A stretch of 64,000 nt of DNA from an uncultured Kiloniellaceae bacterium (lineage in GTDB: Bacteria; Pseudomonadota; Alphaproteobacteria; Kiloniellales; Kiloniellaceae). The notes beneath the pieces were generated by a model. That model was not told the DNA's origin, did not search any database, and saw nothing but the letters and a program-made list of their open reading frames with translations. This document shows, in pieces, positions 26,706 to 36,548 of the stretch (positions within the stretch are counted from its first letter, which is position 1; every line of letters begins with the position of its first letter). The position numbers and the translations under genes were made by a program. The DNA lies in assembly GCA_947500035.1 (NCBI GenBank), contig CANMQP010000007.1, forward strand, positions 62,001 to 126,000, given 5' to 3'.

Positions 26706-27962
26706 TCATGCCTGAGATAGACGAACCCTCAATTCGGATAGACAGGCATCGCGGTCAGGTTTGAAATCTGCAGCCCGCCACCAGGCCTCAACCCGATCCA
26801 ACACCTCCCCTAGTTCCGGCCCGCTCTCAGCCCCCATCGCCAGCGCATCGCGCCCGCGTAGCGGAAAAGAGGGATGCTCCCACTGCTCGAGCACGGCAAG
26901 AGCAGCGGTCAGATATGCCTTATCACGCGGAGCTTTTTTGGCATTTTTACCGGCCCAATCCAGAAGAAGGAGATCGCGAGTCATCTGAGGCCCAAGATCG
27001 TAAAGCGCCTGCCGAATGGCCTTTTCATCACCTGCCACCCCCGGCGGCCATTCACTGTGTTCGCGTCCTGCCGTCCGAAGCGTTATCAATCGATCTGTCT
27101 GCGCCCTTGAAAAGCGCAAACGCTCGGCGACATGCAGTGCCTGTTCACGCCCTCCGACCAGAAAGGCCGAGAGCCGGAGCAGCGCGTCAGGGGAAGATTC
27201 GATCTCCATCAATGTGCTGAGAACATGCGTTTCAGTCTGGGCTTCAGGCAGGAGCACGCGGATCGCGCCAACGGTGAACATTGCCTCCAACGCCGGCAAA
27301 GGATTTTTCGCCGCCATCAAACGCAAAAGCTCCTCGCGGACGCGTTCGCCGGAGAGAGACGAGAGATTGGATGCGAGCTCTTTGGCTGCTGTAATCCCCT
27401 CCGGATCAAGCTTGCCCACACCATAGTAAGCATGAAAACGGAAGAACCGCAGGAGGCGGAGGTAGTCTTCCGCAATCCGCTCCCGCGCGTCACCCACGAA
27501 CCGCACACGGCCGTTCCTCAGATCATTTAGTCCACCAAAGGGATCGAACAGCGTACCATCCGGACGGCAAGACAAGGCGTTCATGGTCAAATCGCGACGC
27601 GCCGCATCCCTTACCCAATCATCTGTGTAGGAGACCTTTGCACGCCGTCCATCTGTCTCGACATCCTCGCGCAGGGTTGTGATTTCGTAGACCTCGCCAA
27701 GTGACACGGCCGTCACGGTCCCATGATCGATACCTGTCGGAACCGCCTTCAAACCTGCGGCCTTCAGCAACGCCATGACCTTTTCCGGCCGGTCCGGAGT
27801 CGCCAGATCAACGTCCTTGATCGGAAATCCCTGTACTGCATCCCGAACGCAACCTCCGACGAAACGCACATCGCTGCCGTCGGCCTGGAGCGCGTCGAGC
27901 ACCGCTGTTGTTGCGGGAGATGTCATCCAAGGCTGCAGAGGAAGCCGTTCAGGCGCTTGCAT
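26706..27962 (-). CDS. cca: CCA tRNA nucleotidyltransferase
   Basis: A 418-residue class II nucleotidyltransferase that adds or repairs the 3' CCA of tRNAs. It has DVRFVGGCVRDAVQGFPIKD with the DVDLATP metal Asp pair, the RRDLTMNALSCRPDGTLFDP basic region, and RIAEDYLRLLRFFRFHAYYG, the nucleotide-selecting block. ATG 27962 is preferred over a GTG three codons upstream. It follows a DUF6111 gene on the same strand, 64 bp away. Confidence 0.94.
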   Translation of the reverse strand: MQAPERLPLQPWMTSPATTAVLDALQADGSDVRFVGGCVRDAVQGFPIKDVDLATPDRPEKVMALLKAAGLKAVPTGIDHGTVTAVSLGEVYEITTLREDVETDGRRAKVSYTDDWVRDAARRDLTMNALSCRPDGTLFDPFGGLNDLRNGRVRFVGDARERIAEDYLRLLRFFRFHAYYGVGKLDPEGITAAKELASNLSSLSGERVREELLRLMAAKNPLPALEAMFTVGAIRVLLPEAQTETHVLSTLMEIESSPDALLRLSAFLVGGREQALHVAERLRFSRAQTDRLITLRTAGREHSEWPPGVAGDEKAIRQALYDLGPQMTRDLLLLDWAGKNAKKAPRDKAYLTAALAVLEQWEHPSFPLRGRDALAMGAESGPELGEVLDRVEAWWRAADFKPDRDACLSELRVRLSQA

Positions 27963-28026
27963 ATCGATCACGTTGTGTGGGGCGATTCATCCGGCGCGTT
28001 GTTCAGCCCTGGGCCAATCGACACAG

Positions 28027-28302
28027 TCATTCGGGTTGTTCCACGGGCCCGCCCGGTACGATTTCACCATCGACAAAGGCAGGCGGACGAAGAACCACAC
28101 CTGCATCATGATCGAAAAAGACACCTATTGCGATAACACCGGCTGTGGCGAGCACCAGGCCTGCCGTGATCAGCATCAGCCAGGGCGTGATTTCCTCAGA
28201 GTCCAGGGTCGCGCCGGCGCGACGTTTTAGTTTGACGTAACCCAGGTAGACCAGAAACGGGATCAGAAACAGAAGGAGAGCAAAGAAAATTCTAGTCAGC
28301 AT
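28027..28302 (-). CDS. DUF6111-type small membrane protein
   Basis: A 91-residue protein with two membrane helices (MLTRIFFALLLFLIPFLVYL and WLMLITAGLVLATAGVIAIG) and a proline-rich C-terminus (ILRPPAFVDG-like). This arrangement, between a Nudix gene and cca, matches the DUF6111 proteins of Rhodospirillales as I remember them. Function unknown. It overlaps the upstream Nudix gene by 11 nt. Confidence 0.8.
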   Translation of the reverse strand: MLTRIFFALLLFLIPFLVYLGYVKLKRRAGATLDSEEITPWLMLITAGLVLATAGVIAIGVFFDHDAGVVLRPPAFVDGEIVPGGPVEQPE

Positions 28303-28975
28303 TCCCCAAAACCTCTGTCAAGTTCACCAGCATACCTGCGGTAGCCCCCCATATATAGTAGTCGTCGTAGGGAAAAACATAAAAATGTCTGAGCGCGCCT
28401 TTGAACATGCGGCTCTGCCGCTGCTGGCTCGCCGGATCAAGAATAAAGCCTAACGGGACCTCGAAGACCTCCGCGACCTCAAAATCATCAGGCCTGAGTT
28501 CAAACGGCGGTGCGATTAATCCGACCAGGGGGGATATCTCGAAGCCGGTCCGGGTCACGTAGGTATCCAATTGCCCGATCAGGCGGACATGGTGCCGCGC
28601 CAAACCAATTTCCTCTTCTGTCTCCCGCAGTGCCGTGGACACGGGGCCGTTATCGCCGGGGTCGACTCTACCGCCGGGAAAGGAAACCTGTCCGGCATGG
28701 TCATGCAGATGTGCTGTTCTCTTGGTAAGAAGCACAGTCAAGCCTTCGGCGCGTTCCACAATCGGCACCAAGACGGCAGCCGGCGTCAATTTTTCGGCAG
28801 GCTCGTACATATCGGGATTGAGATCGTGGTCGCCCCGTGGCCGCAGTTCCTGCGCATCAGGTGATGAAGCCGTCAGGGCAGACGGCGAAGTCCTGCGCCC
28901 GGGTCTGCCCAGGAGCTCAAAACGCCGGACGATCTCGTCCGCAGACAATATTGCTTTACCGGGCTGTGCGTTCAC
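28292..28975 (-). CDS. Nudix hydrolase, CoA-pyrophosphatase type
   Basis: A 227-residue Nudix enzyme. The Nudix box reads GGRVDPGDNGPVSTALRETE followed by EEIGL, preceded by HAGQVSFPGGR, the CoA-type UPF0035 signature (LLTKRTAHLHDHAGQ). Members hydrolyse coenzyme A to phosphopantetheine and 3',5'-ADP. The N-terminal ~60 residues are poorly conserved. Overlaps the DUF1285 gene by 4 nt and DUF6111 by 11 nt, indicating one operon. Confidence 0.9.
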   Translation of the reverse strand: MNAQPGKAILSADEIVRRFELLGRPGRRTSPSALTASSPDAQELRPRGDHDLNPDMYEPAEKLTPAAVLVPIVERAEGLTVLLTKRTAHLHDHAGQVSFPGGRVDPGDNGPVSTALRETEEEIGLARHHVRLIGQLDTYVTRTGFEISPLVGLIAPPFELRPDDFEVAEVFEVPLGFILDPASQQRQSRMFKGALRHFYVFPYDDYYIWGATAGMLVNLTEVLGNAD

Positions 28976-29562
28976 GCCGAACCATCCAAAGGAAAGAAAC
29001 TGCCGTTGCTCCAGAGACCGAACCGGGTGCCATCCTCCGCCGGCTCCTCAACGGCAAGTTCCGCCAGTCCATAATAAACGGAGCGAAGAATCAATGCTTC
29101 CAGGCGGTCCCGCACGAGGACATAGGGGCGCGGCTCGTTCGTTTCACTGTCAATCTCCACCCGGAGCGGATGTTCTGCATCCAACGCCACCCAGGCGTCC
29201 AAATTTGTGCGAAATTGCAGGGATTGCTGTTTTCCCGCGCCGGACACGGAAAATTCAACGGCGGTAAAGGGCGCATCGTCAACAATAACTCGCCCGCGCT
29301 CTACCGGCGTGACCAACCAGTATTCACCATCTTCCTCCCGCCGCAAAACCGAGGAAAAGAGCTTTACCAGAGGCTTACGTCCTATCGGCGATCCCTCGTG
29401 AAACCAGGTGCCGTCGCTGGCGATTCGGATATCGAAATCGCCGCAAAATGGAAGGCTTGGTGGGTTCGAGGAAGAATTTGAAGCGTCAGACGACTGGCCA
29501 TGCGCCATAGAAACACCTATCTTTTGAGTATCGTCGGTTGGTGGTGTCGGATCCGAAGTCAT
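28972..29562 (-). CDS. DUF1285-family protein
   Basis: A 196-residue protein matching DUF1285 in its core: CGDFDIRIASDGTWFHEGSP, then IGRKPLVKLFSSVLRREEDG and EYWLVTPVERGRVIVDDAPF. No catalytic role is established for the family. Three starts are possible (29595 GTG, 29562 ATG, 29508 ATG); 29562 is a compromise, and the last has AGATAGGTG upstream. It heads the minus-strand run DUF1285-Nudix-DUF6111-cca and is divergent from moxR. Confidence 0.87.
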   Translation of the reverse strand: MTSDPTPPTDDTQKIGVSMAHGQSSDASNSSSNPPSLPFCGDFDIRIASDGTWFHEGSPIGRKPLVKLFSSVLRREEDGEYWLVTPVERGRVIVDDAPFTAVEFSVSGAGKQQSLQFRTNLDAWVALDAEHPLRVEIDSETNEPRPYVLVRDRLEALILRSVYYGLAELAVEEPAEDGTRFGLWSNGSFFPLDGSA

Positions 29563-29693
29563 AACCTGGCGGTCTCGTGTTTGCCTGTTGGTCACTGATG
29601 CGGTGAAAAACGATCAGACACTACATATTGTATTTCGAGGGCGATTCACGTTTTTGATCGTTTCCGACAAGAACGATCGCACTCTAGAGCCTG

Positions 29694-30758
29694 ATGTCCG
29701 CTATCATAGACCCGGGCAGCACCAGATGGGAGTCGTTCAGAGTGACAGCCAACCCTTCAGTCCCTACCGACATCGCGACGGCGGAGCAACTGGCCGAAGA
29801 CATAGACACACTGGGTCAGCACTTGCAGTCTGCGCGTGAGTCTATTGGACGCGTGATTTTCGGGCAACAGGATGTGGTCGATCGCACCGTGATCACCTTG
29901 CTCGCCGGCGGCCACGCGCTTCTGATCGGCGTACCGGGCCTTGCAAAAACCCGATTGGTGGAGACCCTCGGGACGGTTTTCGGACTGGACGACAAGAGAG
30001 TTCAGTGTACGCCCGATCTCATGCCCGCGGATATTATCGGGTCCGAGGTGCTGGAAGAGAATGAACACGGCAAACGGTCGTTTCGCTTTATTCCCGGGCC
30101 GGTATTCGGCCAATTGCTCATGGCAGACGAAATCAACCGGGCCAGCCCGCGGACGCAATCCGCCCTCTTGCAGGCGATGCAGGAGCGGCAGGTGACCGTG
30201 GCCGGTGTTCCTCATGATCTTCCGCGGCCGTTTCACGTGCTCGCCACCCAGAACCCCCTTGAGCAGGAAGGCACTTATCCCCTGCCGGAAGCGCAATTGG
30301 ACCGCTTCATCATGGAGATCGATGTCGGGTACCCCGACCTGGAGGCGGAGCGCCAGATGCTGTTGGCCACGACAGGTGCGGAAAGCGTGGAAGCATCCGT
30401 GGTTATGAGCGCGGACGAATTGCTGTCAGCCCAGAGAGTCGTGCGCCGCGTGCCCGTTGCCGACGGTATTGTCGACGCGGTTCTGGCGCTGGTTCGCGAC
30501 GGACGGCCGGAAACCACGTCGATACCCGAACTGAGAGAACAGGTCGCATGGGGTCCGGGGCCTCGCGCCAGTCAGGCACTGATGCTGGCGATCCGCGCGC
30601 GCTGCGTCCTGGACGGCCGCCTGTCGCCCTCCATGGATGATGTGGTCGAACTCGCCCCTCCGGTTTTGCGTCACCGTATGAGCCTCAATTTTGCCGCCCG
30701 CGCGGACGGCGTTGCGATTGACGATGTCATCGCCCGCCTGATCGCCCGTTTCGCCTGA
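29694..30758 (+). CDS. moxR: MoxR-type AAA+ ATPase
   Basis: A 354-residue MoxR ATPase, usually a chaperone for metalloenzyme or complex assembly together with VWA proteins. Walker A appears as LLIGVPGLAKTRLVETLGTV, Walker B as LLMADEINRASPRTQSALLQ, followed by sensor 1 VLATQNPLEQEGTYPLPEAQ. The C-terminal lid is present. A GTG at 29742 with GGGAG upstream is an alternative start. It heads a four-gene unit with DUF58, DUF4159 and a large membrane protein. Confidence 0.94.
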   Translation: MSAIIDPGSTRWESFRVTANPSVPTDIATAEQLAEDIDTLGQHLQSARESIGRVIFGQQDVVDRTVITLLAGGHALLIGVPGLAKTRLVETLGTVFGLDDKRVQCTPDLMPADIIGSEVLEENEHGKRSFRFIPGPVFGQLLMADEINRASPRTQSALLQAMQERQVTVAGVPHDLPRPFHVLATQNPLEQEGTYPLPEAQLDRFIMEIDVGYPDLEAERQMLLATTGAESVEASVVMSADELLSAQRVVRRVPVADGIVDAVLALVRDGRPETTSIPELREQVAWGPGPRASQALMLAIRARCVLDGRLSPSMDDVVELAPPVLRHRMSLNFAARADGVAIDDVIARLIARFA

Positions 30759-30789
30759 AAATTATAGCGCCTAATCGAGGAGACCGACG

Positions 30790-31680
30790 CTGGCCATAAC
30801 GCCAAAAGCGAGACTGCCGATACAGCAGAGGGCGGAGCAGATTGCCTCGGCCCTGCCGCCACTCCTGGTCGAAGCTGAACACGTCGCCACCACGGTGGCG
30901 CAAGGTGTGCACGGCAGGCGGCGGGTCGGACAGGGCGAGACCTTCTGGCAGTTCCGCCGCTACGAGAGCGGAGACTCGCCCCAATCCATAGACTGGCGGC
31001 AATCGGCGAAATCCGATCGTGTCTTCGTGCGGGAAATGGAGTGGGAAGCGGCGCAATCGGTCTGGATCTGGCGGGACACCTCCGCCTCAATGGCCTGGTC
31101 TTCCTCGCCGGAGCTTCCGGAAAAGCGGCGCCGGGCTGATATCCTGGCGTTGGCGTTAGCCGTTCTGTTGATCCGTGGCGGCGAGTTCGTCACCTTTTTG
31201 GGATCGGGTATCCGACCCTCGAACGGAAAAACCACGCTTGAACGCATGGCAAAGATCATTGATCGAGGGGAACAGGACAGCGCCGGCCTGCCAACGGTCT
31301 TGCCGCTGCCGCGCTTTGCACAGGTCGTCATGATCAGCGATTTTCTCTCTCCCATAGAAGAAATCGAAGAAATCGCAAGGGGTTACGCATCGCGCGGTGT
31401 GAAAGGTCATCTGCTTCAGATCCTCGATCCTGCCGAGGAGTTGTTACCCTACGACGGCCGGACACGCTTTGAAGGGCTTGAAGGCGAGCAATCCTGGCTG
31501 CTTTCGCGGGTCGAGTCCGTCCGGGCGCCCTATCAGCAACGCTTCAAGGCGCAACGCGAGGGACTGCAATCGATCGCCCAACGGCTCAGTTGGGGCTATT
31601 CGGCGCATCGGAGCGATCATTCGCCAAATACCGCCCTGCTCGCGCTGTACCTTGCCATGACTCAAGACCGGGGGCGCTGA
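30790..31680 (+). CDS. DUF58 protein, probably starting at CTG
   Basis: A 296-residue partner of MoxR. The DUF58 core is VHGRRRVGQGETFWQFRRYE followed by GDSPQSIDWRQSAKSDRVFV. The first ATG/GTG/TTG in frame is a GTG at 30895, but the 35 codons before it continue family-like sequence (ALPPLLVEAEHVATTVAQG). The frame is closed by TAA at 30772-30774. GAGGAG (30777-30782) lies 7 nt before a CTG at 30790, so CTG initiation is the simplest reading. The gene sits 31 bp after moxR. Confidence 0.88.
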   Translation: MAITPKARLPIQQRAEQIASALPPLLVEAEHVATTVAQGVHGRRRVGQGETFWQFRRYESGDSPQSIDWRQSAKSDRVFVREMEWEAAQSVWIWRDTSASMAWSSSPELPEKRRRADILALALAVLLIRGGEFVTFLGSGIRPSNGKTTLERMAKIIDRGEQDSAGLPTVLPLPRFAQVVMISDFLSPIEEIEEIARGYASRGVKGHLLQILDPAEELLPYDGRTRFEGLEGEQSWLLSRVESVRAPYQQRFKAQREGLQSIAQRLSWGYSAHRSDHSPNTALLALYLAMTQDRGR

Positions 31681-31682
31681 AG

Positions 31683-34460
31683 ATGCTGGACCTCGGCCTC
31701 ATGGCGTTTACTCAACCCTGGTTGCTGGCGGCTCTTATCGGTCTGCCTCTGATCTGGCTGCTTCTCAGAGTCACCCCGCCGTCCCCCAAAACCTTGAGTT
31801 TCCCGGCCGTGCAGCTGCTGCTCGGGCTGGAGCCACCCGAGGAAACGCCAGCGCGCACACCGCTTTGGCTGATTCTTCTAAGAATGTTGATTATCCTCCT
31901 GATCATCCTGGGTCTCGCCCAGCCCTTGATCAATCCGGCGGCGCTTCTTCCCGGCAGCGGCCCGGTCGTCGTGGTGATCGACAACGGCTGGGCCTCCGCA
32001 AAGAACTGGGACAGCAAGATGGAGGCAATGCTCGAGGTGATCGAGCGGGCCGAGCGCGAGGAGCGGCCGGTTGTGCTTCTGCCGACGGCCGCCGCGACTT
32101 CGGAAAGACATACAAATGTCACAGCTTTGCTGCCTGCAGCCGAGGCTCTGGAGCTGGCGCAGGGAATTCAGCCCCACCCCTGGCCGGTCGAACGCATGAG
32201 CGCACTTGAAAGCCTGCAAAATCTTGATTTGGGAACGTCAGCCCACGTCGCCTGGCTCTCGGACGGAATCGCGGACGCCGAGAGCGCGGACTTCGGCAGG
32301 GCCTTGCGCGGGATCGGACGGGTGACGGTTTTGCGCGATCAAAGCGGGTCGCTGGCCAAGGTGGTGCGTCCGCCGCAGGACGATGGCCTGGACTTGGTCA
32401 TCCCGATCGAGCGTACCGCCTCCGGCGGTTCGGAGACGGTCACAGTCTCCGCCTTGGCCGAAGACGGCACGGTCGTGGCGCGCGAGCCGGTGACGTTTGA
32501 AGCCGGTGAGCAAAGGGGCGAGCTTCGCCTGCAGCTGCCCACCGAGCTGCGCAACCGCGTAGCCCAGCTTTCCCTCGAGAACGAGAGCACCGCCGGCGCA
32601 CGCTACCTTCTGGACGAGTCCTCCCGGCGCCGGCCCGTGGGTCTGGTGACGACGGGCGGCGCCCAGCAGTCGCAGCCTCTCCTGAGCGAAGTCTATTACC
32701 TGCAGCGGGCGCTCGAGCCCTACAGCGAGGTCCGGCAAGGCAGTATCGATGAACTCCTGACGCGCGAACTTGCGGTTCTTGCGCTGCCCGATATCGGCAA
32801 CCTGACACCGGAGGAAGAGGAGACGCTGAGTAGCTGGGTAGAGAACGGCGGACTGCTGCTGCGCTTCGCAGGACCCCGCATGGCCGCGGATAGCGACGAC
32901 GTCCTCCTGCCGGTGCGGTTGCGGGGCGGTGACAGGATTTTGGGTGGCGCCCTGACCTGGGACAGCCCGGCAAGCCTGGCGGGCTTCGCGGAAGGCACGC
33001 CTTTCGCCGGTCTGGACACCGCGGGCGATGTCACGGTCGAGCGCCAGGTTCTGGCCGAACCCTCGCTCGAACTGGGAGAAAAGACCTGGGCGCGCTTGAG
33101 CGACGGCACCCCCCTGATCACCGCCGAGCAGCGCGAGACAGGCTGGGTGATTCTGTTCCATACGACAGCCAACACAGACTGGTCGAACCTTGCCCTCTCC
33201 GGGTTGTTCGTCGATATGCTGAGGCGCATTGTCGCCGTGAGCCAGGGTGTCTCGGATGGAAACGCCAGCAGTATCCCCTTGCCGCCTCTGGAAGTCATGA
33301 ACGGCTTCGGCCGTCTGGTCGCTCCGAGCGCCAGCGTCAAACCCCTTCCCGCGGCCGGTGAGGGCGACACGAACGAGCCGGAAGCAGACGCTTCGAGCAA
33401 TCTCGTCAGCGCCGAGCGTCCTCCGGGCTTCTACGGTGAAGACATCAAGCAGCGTGTTGCCCACAATCTCGTCCGTCAACTTCCACCGCTCGAAGCGCTC
33501 GGCCCGGTGACGGGTGCCGAGTCCGGATCCTACAGCAAAAGCGAGGAGATCGATTTGCAGCCCTGGTTGCTTTTAGCCGCTCTGCTGCTCGCGCTCGCGG
33601 ACCTGCTGCTGTCGCTTTTCATGCGCGGTCTGGTCAGGCCGCAATTCTCCTCAGCGGCAACCGCGGTCGTCGTCGCTCTGGGGACATCGCTCATTGCGCT
33701 GAACGCCGGAGAGGCCCGGGCGCAAAGCCAGATCGACGAAGTCCGCGCCCTGGAAGCCACCCTGGAAACCCGTCTGGCCTTTGTGATCACCGGCACAGAG
33801 CGGATCGACGCCATCAGCGAGGCCGGCCTGCAGGGCCTGACCCGGATCCTGCGCCGCCGGACATCCGTCGAAGCCGGCGCACCGCTCGGCGTCAACATAG
33901 AGCGCGACGAACTCGCGTTCTTTCCCCTGCTCTACTGGCCCATCACCGCCGAACAACGGACACCAAGCGCCGAGGCGACGCGCAGGCTGAACGACTACCT
34001 GAACAACGGCGGCACGATCCTCTTCGATCTGCGCGATCCCAGCGCGACGGCAAGAATCCAGGGACAACAGAGCCAGACCAATCTGGCGCTCCAGCGCCTG
34101 ACCGCAAATGTCGATATTCCAACTCTGGAGCCTGTCCCGACAGAGCACGTCCTGCGCAAATCCTTTTACCTGATGCAGGAGTTTCCGGGGCGCTACGCGG
34201 GCGGCAACCTCTGGATCGAGACCAACGACAGTCAGACCAATGACGGGGTGGCGCGCGTGATCGTGGGCAGCAACGACTGGGCGGGCGCCTGGGCGACCAC
34301 GGAGCTGGGACGCCCGATCCTTCCGGTGGTCCCCGGCAAGGAGGCCCAGCGGGAGATGGCCTATCGCTTCGGCGTCAATCTGGTGATGTATGCCCTGACC
34401 GGAAACTATAAAGCCGATCAGGTCCATATTCCCTTTATTCTGGAGCGCCTCGGACAATGA
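31683..34460 (+). CDS. Large membrane protein, BatA-like N-terminus and DUF4159 C-terminus
   Basis: A 925-residue inner-membrane protein. The N-terminal ~90 residues (FTQPWLLAALIGLPLIWLLL, then LLRMLIILLIILGLAQPLIN) match the BatA/aerotolerance membrane module. A VWA-like domain with VVVVIDNGWASAKNW follows. Near residue 620 another helix pair (LQPWLLLAALLLALADLLLS) leads to a periplasmic DUF4159 domain (ERDELAFFPLLYWPITAEQR). The ATG is 2 nt after the DUF58 stop and its end overlaps the next gene by 4 nt. Together with MoxR and DUF58 this forms a MoxR-VWA type assembly system of unknown client. Confidence 0.9.
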   Translation: MLDLGLMAFTQPWLLAALIGLPLIWLLLRVTPPSPKTLSFPAVQLLLGLEPPEETPARTPLWLILLRMLIILLIILGLAQPLINPAALLPGSGPVVVVIDNGWASAKNWDSKMEAMLEVIERAEREERPVVLLPTAAATSERHTNVTALLPAAEALELAQGIQPHPWPVERMSALESLQNLDLGTSAHVAWLSDGIADAESADFGRALRGIGRVTVLRDQSGSLAKVVRPPQDDGLDLVIPIERTASGGSETVTVSALAEDGTVVAREPVTFEAGEQRGELRLQLPTELRNRVAQLSLENESTAGARYLLDESSRRRPVGLVTTGGAQQSQPLLSEVYYLQRALEPYSEVRQGSIDELLTRELAVLALPDIGNLTPEEEETLSSWVENGGLLLRFAGPRMAADSDDVLLPVRLRGGDRILGGALTWDSPASLAGFAEGTPFAGLDTAGDVTVERQVLAEPSLELGEKTWARLSDGTPLITAEQRETGWVILFHTTANTDWSNLALSGLFVDMLRRIVAVSQGVSDGNASSIPLPPLEVMNGFGRLVAPSASVKPLPAAGEGDTNEPEADASSNLVSAERPPGFYGEDIKQRVAHNLVRQLPPLEALGPVTGAESGSYSKSEEIDLQPWLLLAALLLALADLLLSLFMRGLVRPQFSSAATAVVVALGTSLIALNAGEARAQSQIDEVRALEATLETRLAFVITGTERIDAISEAGLQGLTRILRRRTSVEAGAPLGVNIERDELAFFPLLYWPITAEQRTPSAEATRRLNDYLNNGGTILFDLRDPSATARIQGQQSQTNLALQRLTANVDIPTLEPVPTEHVLRKSFYLMQEFPGRYAGGNLWIETNDSQTNDGVARVIVGSNDWAGAWATTELGRPILPVVPGKEAQREMAYRFGVNLVMYALTGNYKADQVHIPFILERLGQ

Positions 34461-36532
34461 ATGCGGTCTCAATACACTGGGCGCCCCTGTTACCCTGGGA
34501 GGTTCTGGCGGTCGTCGGAGCGCTCTCGTTCCTACTGATCGCCTTCGCTTTTTTCCGCCGGGCGCGCGGCGCAACCTGGCGCATTCTCGCACTGGGAGGC
34601 TTGCTGCTGGCGCTCGCCAATCCTTCGGCGATCGAGGAACAGCGGGAAGCTTTGAACGACATCGTCTTCGTCCTGGTCGACGAGAGCCAAAGCCAGGAAC
34701 TCGGCCCCAGGTCACAGCAGACGCAAGACGCACTGGCGCACACGCTCGAGCAACTCGAGACCCTGGAGGGCACGGAAGTCCGGGTCATCCGCGCAGGCGC
34801 AGACGCCATCGGTGTCGAACAGGACGGCACGAAACTCTTTTCAGCGCTCGGCGAGGCGCTTTCAAGCGTTTCCCGCCAGCAGGTCTCGGGCGTGATCGTG
34901 ATCAGCGACGGCCAGGTCCACGACGTGCCGGAGAATTTTGCGGCACTGGGGATCGAAGCACCCGTGCACCTGCTGCTGAGCGGAGAGGAAAAAGAATTCG
35001 ACCGCAGGCTGACCGTGGTTCAGGCGCCGGGCTTCGGCATCGTCGGGCAACCCCAAAGCCTGAAGCTGATCGTCGAGGATATCGGCAGCGAAGACCGCAG
35101 CGGGCTGGTGGAACTGCAGATCCGTCAGGACGGCCAGGATCCCAGGCGTGTGAGGGTTCCCGTTGGCGTCGAGCAGGAAATTGAATTCGAGCTGGACCGC
35201 CGGGGTCCGAGCGTCCTGGAAATCGAAGCAGAGCCGCTGACCGGCGAACTCTCCCTGGCCAATAACCGAACCGCCATCTCGGTGGACGGCGTACGCGACC
35301 GCCTGCGGGTTCTGCTGGTCTCCGGCGAGCCTCATGCAGGCGAACGCGCCTGGCGGAACATCCTGAAATCCGATCCTTCGGTGGATCTGGTCCACTTCAC
35401 CATCCTGCGACCGCCGGAGAAACAGGACGGAACACCAATCCGGGAACTCTCCCTGATCGCCTTCCCGACGCGCGAACTCTTCGAGCTCAAACTCGACGAG
35501 TTCGATCTGGTCATTTTCGACCGTTACCGCCGCCGCGGTGTCCTGCCCTCTATCTATCTCGACAACATCGCGCGCTACGTCGAACGCGGTGGGGCGTTGC
35601 TGGAGGCGGTGGGCCCGACCTTCGCCACTCCCCTCTCACTCTACCGTACGCCGCTTGGGCGGATTCTGCCGGTCGAGCCCACGGGCGAGATTTACGAAGC
35701 CGGATACCGGCCCAAGGTGACCGAACTGGGCGAACGCCATCCGGTCACGGCGACCCTGGGGGGCCGCAAGGCCAACGACCCGCCTGAGTGGGGGCAATGG
35801 TTCCGCCACATCAGCGGCGACTCCCTGCGCGGCTCGATCGTGATGAGCGGTCTCGAGGACCGGCCGCTCCTGGTGCTGGACCGGGTCGGCGAAGGCCGGG
35901 TCGCCCAGTTCATGAGCGACCACATGTGGCTCTGGTCCCGCGGCTTTGACGGCGGCGGGCCTCAGGCGGAGCTCCTGCGCAGGATTTCGCACTGGCTCAT
36001 GAAGGAACCGGAACTCGAAGAGGAAGATCTGCGCGCCAGTGTGATCGACGGCCGCCTAGAGATCACCCGCCGCTCGCTGATCGTGGACAACCCGGAAATC
36101 GACGTCGTCCTGCCGTCGGGCAAGCAGCAGAAAGTTGCGCTGGAACCCGGCGACGACGGCGTCGCCCGGGCATCGATCGATGCGACTGAGGCCGGCCTTT
36201 ACCGGATCTCCGATGGTGTGCTCTCCGCCGTCACCGCAGCCGGCCCGCTCAATCCGCGTGAATTCGAAAACGCACTTTCCAGCGCCGTGCCCATGCAGGC
36301 CCTGCTGAAAGACAGCGGCGGCACGTCGGTACGGCTGGCAAAAAACAGCGAACCGGGCCTGCGCAAAGTCAGTCCAAGCCGGGACCAGTTCGGCAGAAAC
36401 TGGATCGGCATCAGAGATGCCCGGGGCTACGTGGTGACCGGCGTAAACCAGGTTCCGCTCCTGCCCGCAATCCTCCTGCTCTTCGTCTTGGTCGGCGGCG
36501 CCATTGCAGCCTGGTTCAGAGAAGGCCACTGA
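34457..36532 (+). CDS. Large membrane protein with GATase-like domain (MoxR operon partner)
   Basis: A 691-residue protein with two N-terminal membrane helices (LPWEVLAVVGALSFLLIAFA and WRILALGGLLLALANPSAIE), a VWA-like segment (DIVFVLVDESQSQELGPRSQ, SGVIVISDGQVHDVPENF) and a glutamine-amidotransferase-like region around DLVIFDRYRRRGVLPSIYLD and GGALLEAVGPTFATPLSLYR. One C-terminal anchor (LLPAILLLFVLVGGAIAAWF) ends it. No Cys-His-Glu triad is apparent, so it is probably non-enzymatic. It overlaps the preceding gene by 4 nt and is last in the operon. Confidence 0.88.
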   Translation: MNAVSIHWAPLLPWEVLAVVGALSFLLIAFAFFRRARGATWRILALGGLLLALANPSAIEEQREALNDIVFVLVDESQSQELGPRSQQTQDALAHTLEQLETLEGTEVRVIRAGADAIGVEQDGTKLFSALGEALSSVSRQQVSGVIVISDGQVHDVPENFAALGIEAPVHLLLSGEEKEFDRRLTVVQAPGFGIVGQPQSLKLIVEDIGSEDRSGLVELQIRQDGQDPRRVRVPVGVEQEIEFELDRRGPSVLEIEAEPLTGELSLANNRTAISVDGVRDRLRVLLVSGEPHAGERAWRNILKSDPSVDLVHFTILRPPEKQDGTPIRELSLIAFPTRELFELKLDEFDLVIFDRYRRRGVLPSIYLDNIARYVERGGALLEAVGPTFATPLSLYRTPLGRILPVEPTGEIYEAGYRPKVTELGERHPVTATLGGRKANDPPEWGQWFRHISGDSLRGSIVMSGLEDRPLLVLDRVGEGRVAQFMSDHMWLWSRGFDGGGPQAELLRRISHWLMKEPELEEEDLRASVIDGRLEITRRSLIVDNPEIDVVLPSGKQQKVALEPGDDGVARASIDATEAGLYRISDGVLSAVTAAGPLNPREFENALSSAVPMQALLKDSGGTSVRLAKNSEPGLRKVSPSRDQFGRNWIGIRDARGYVVTGVNQVPLLPAILLLFVLVGGAIAAWFREGH

Positions 36533-36548
36533 TCGCAAGAAGATGAAG

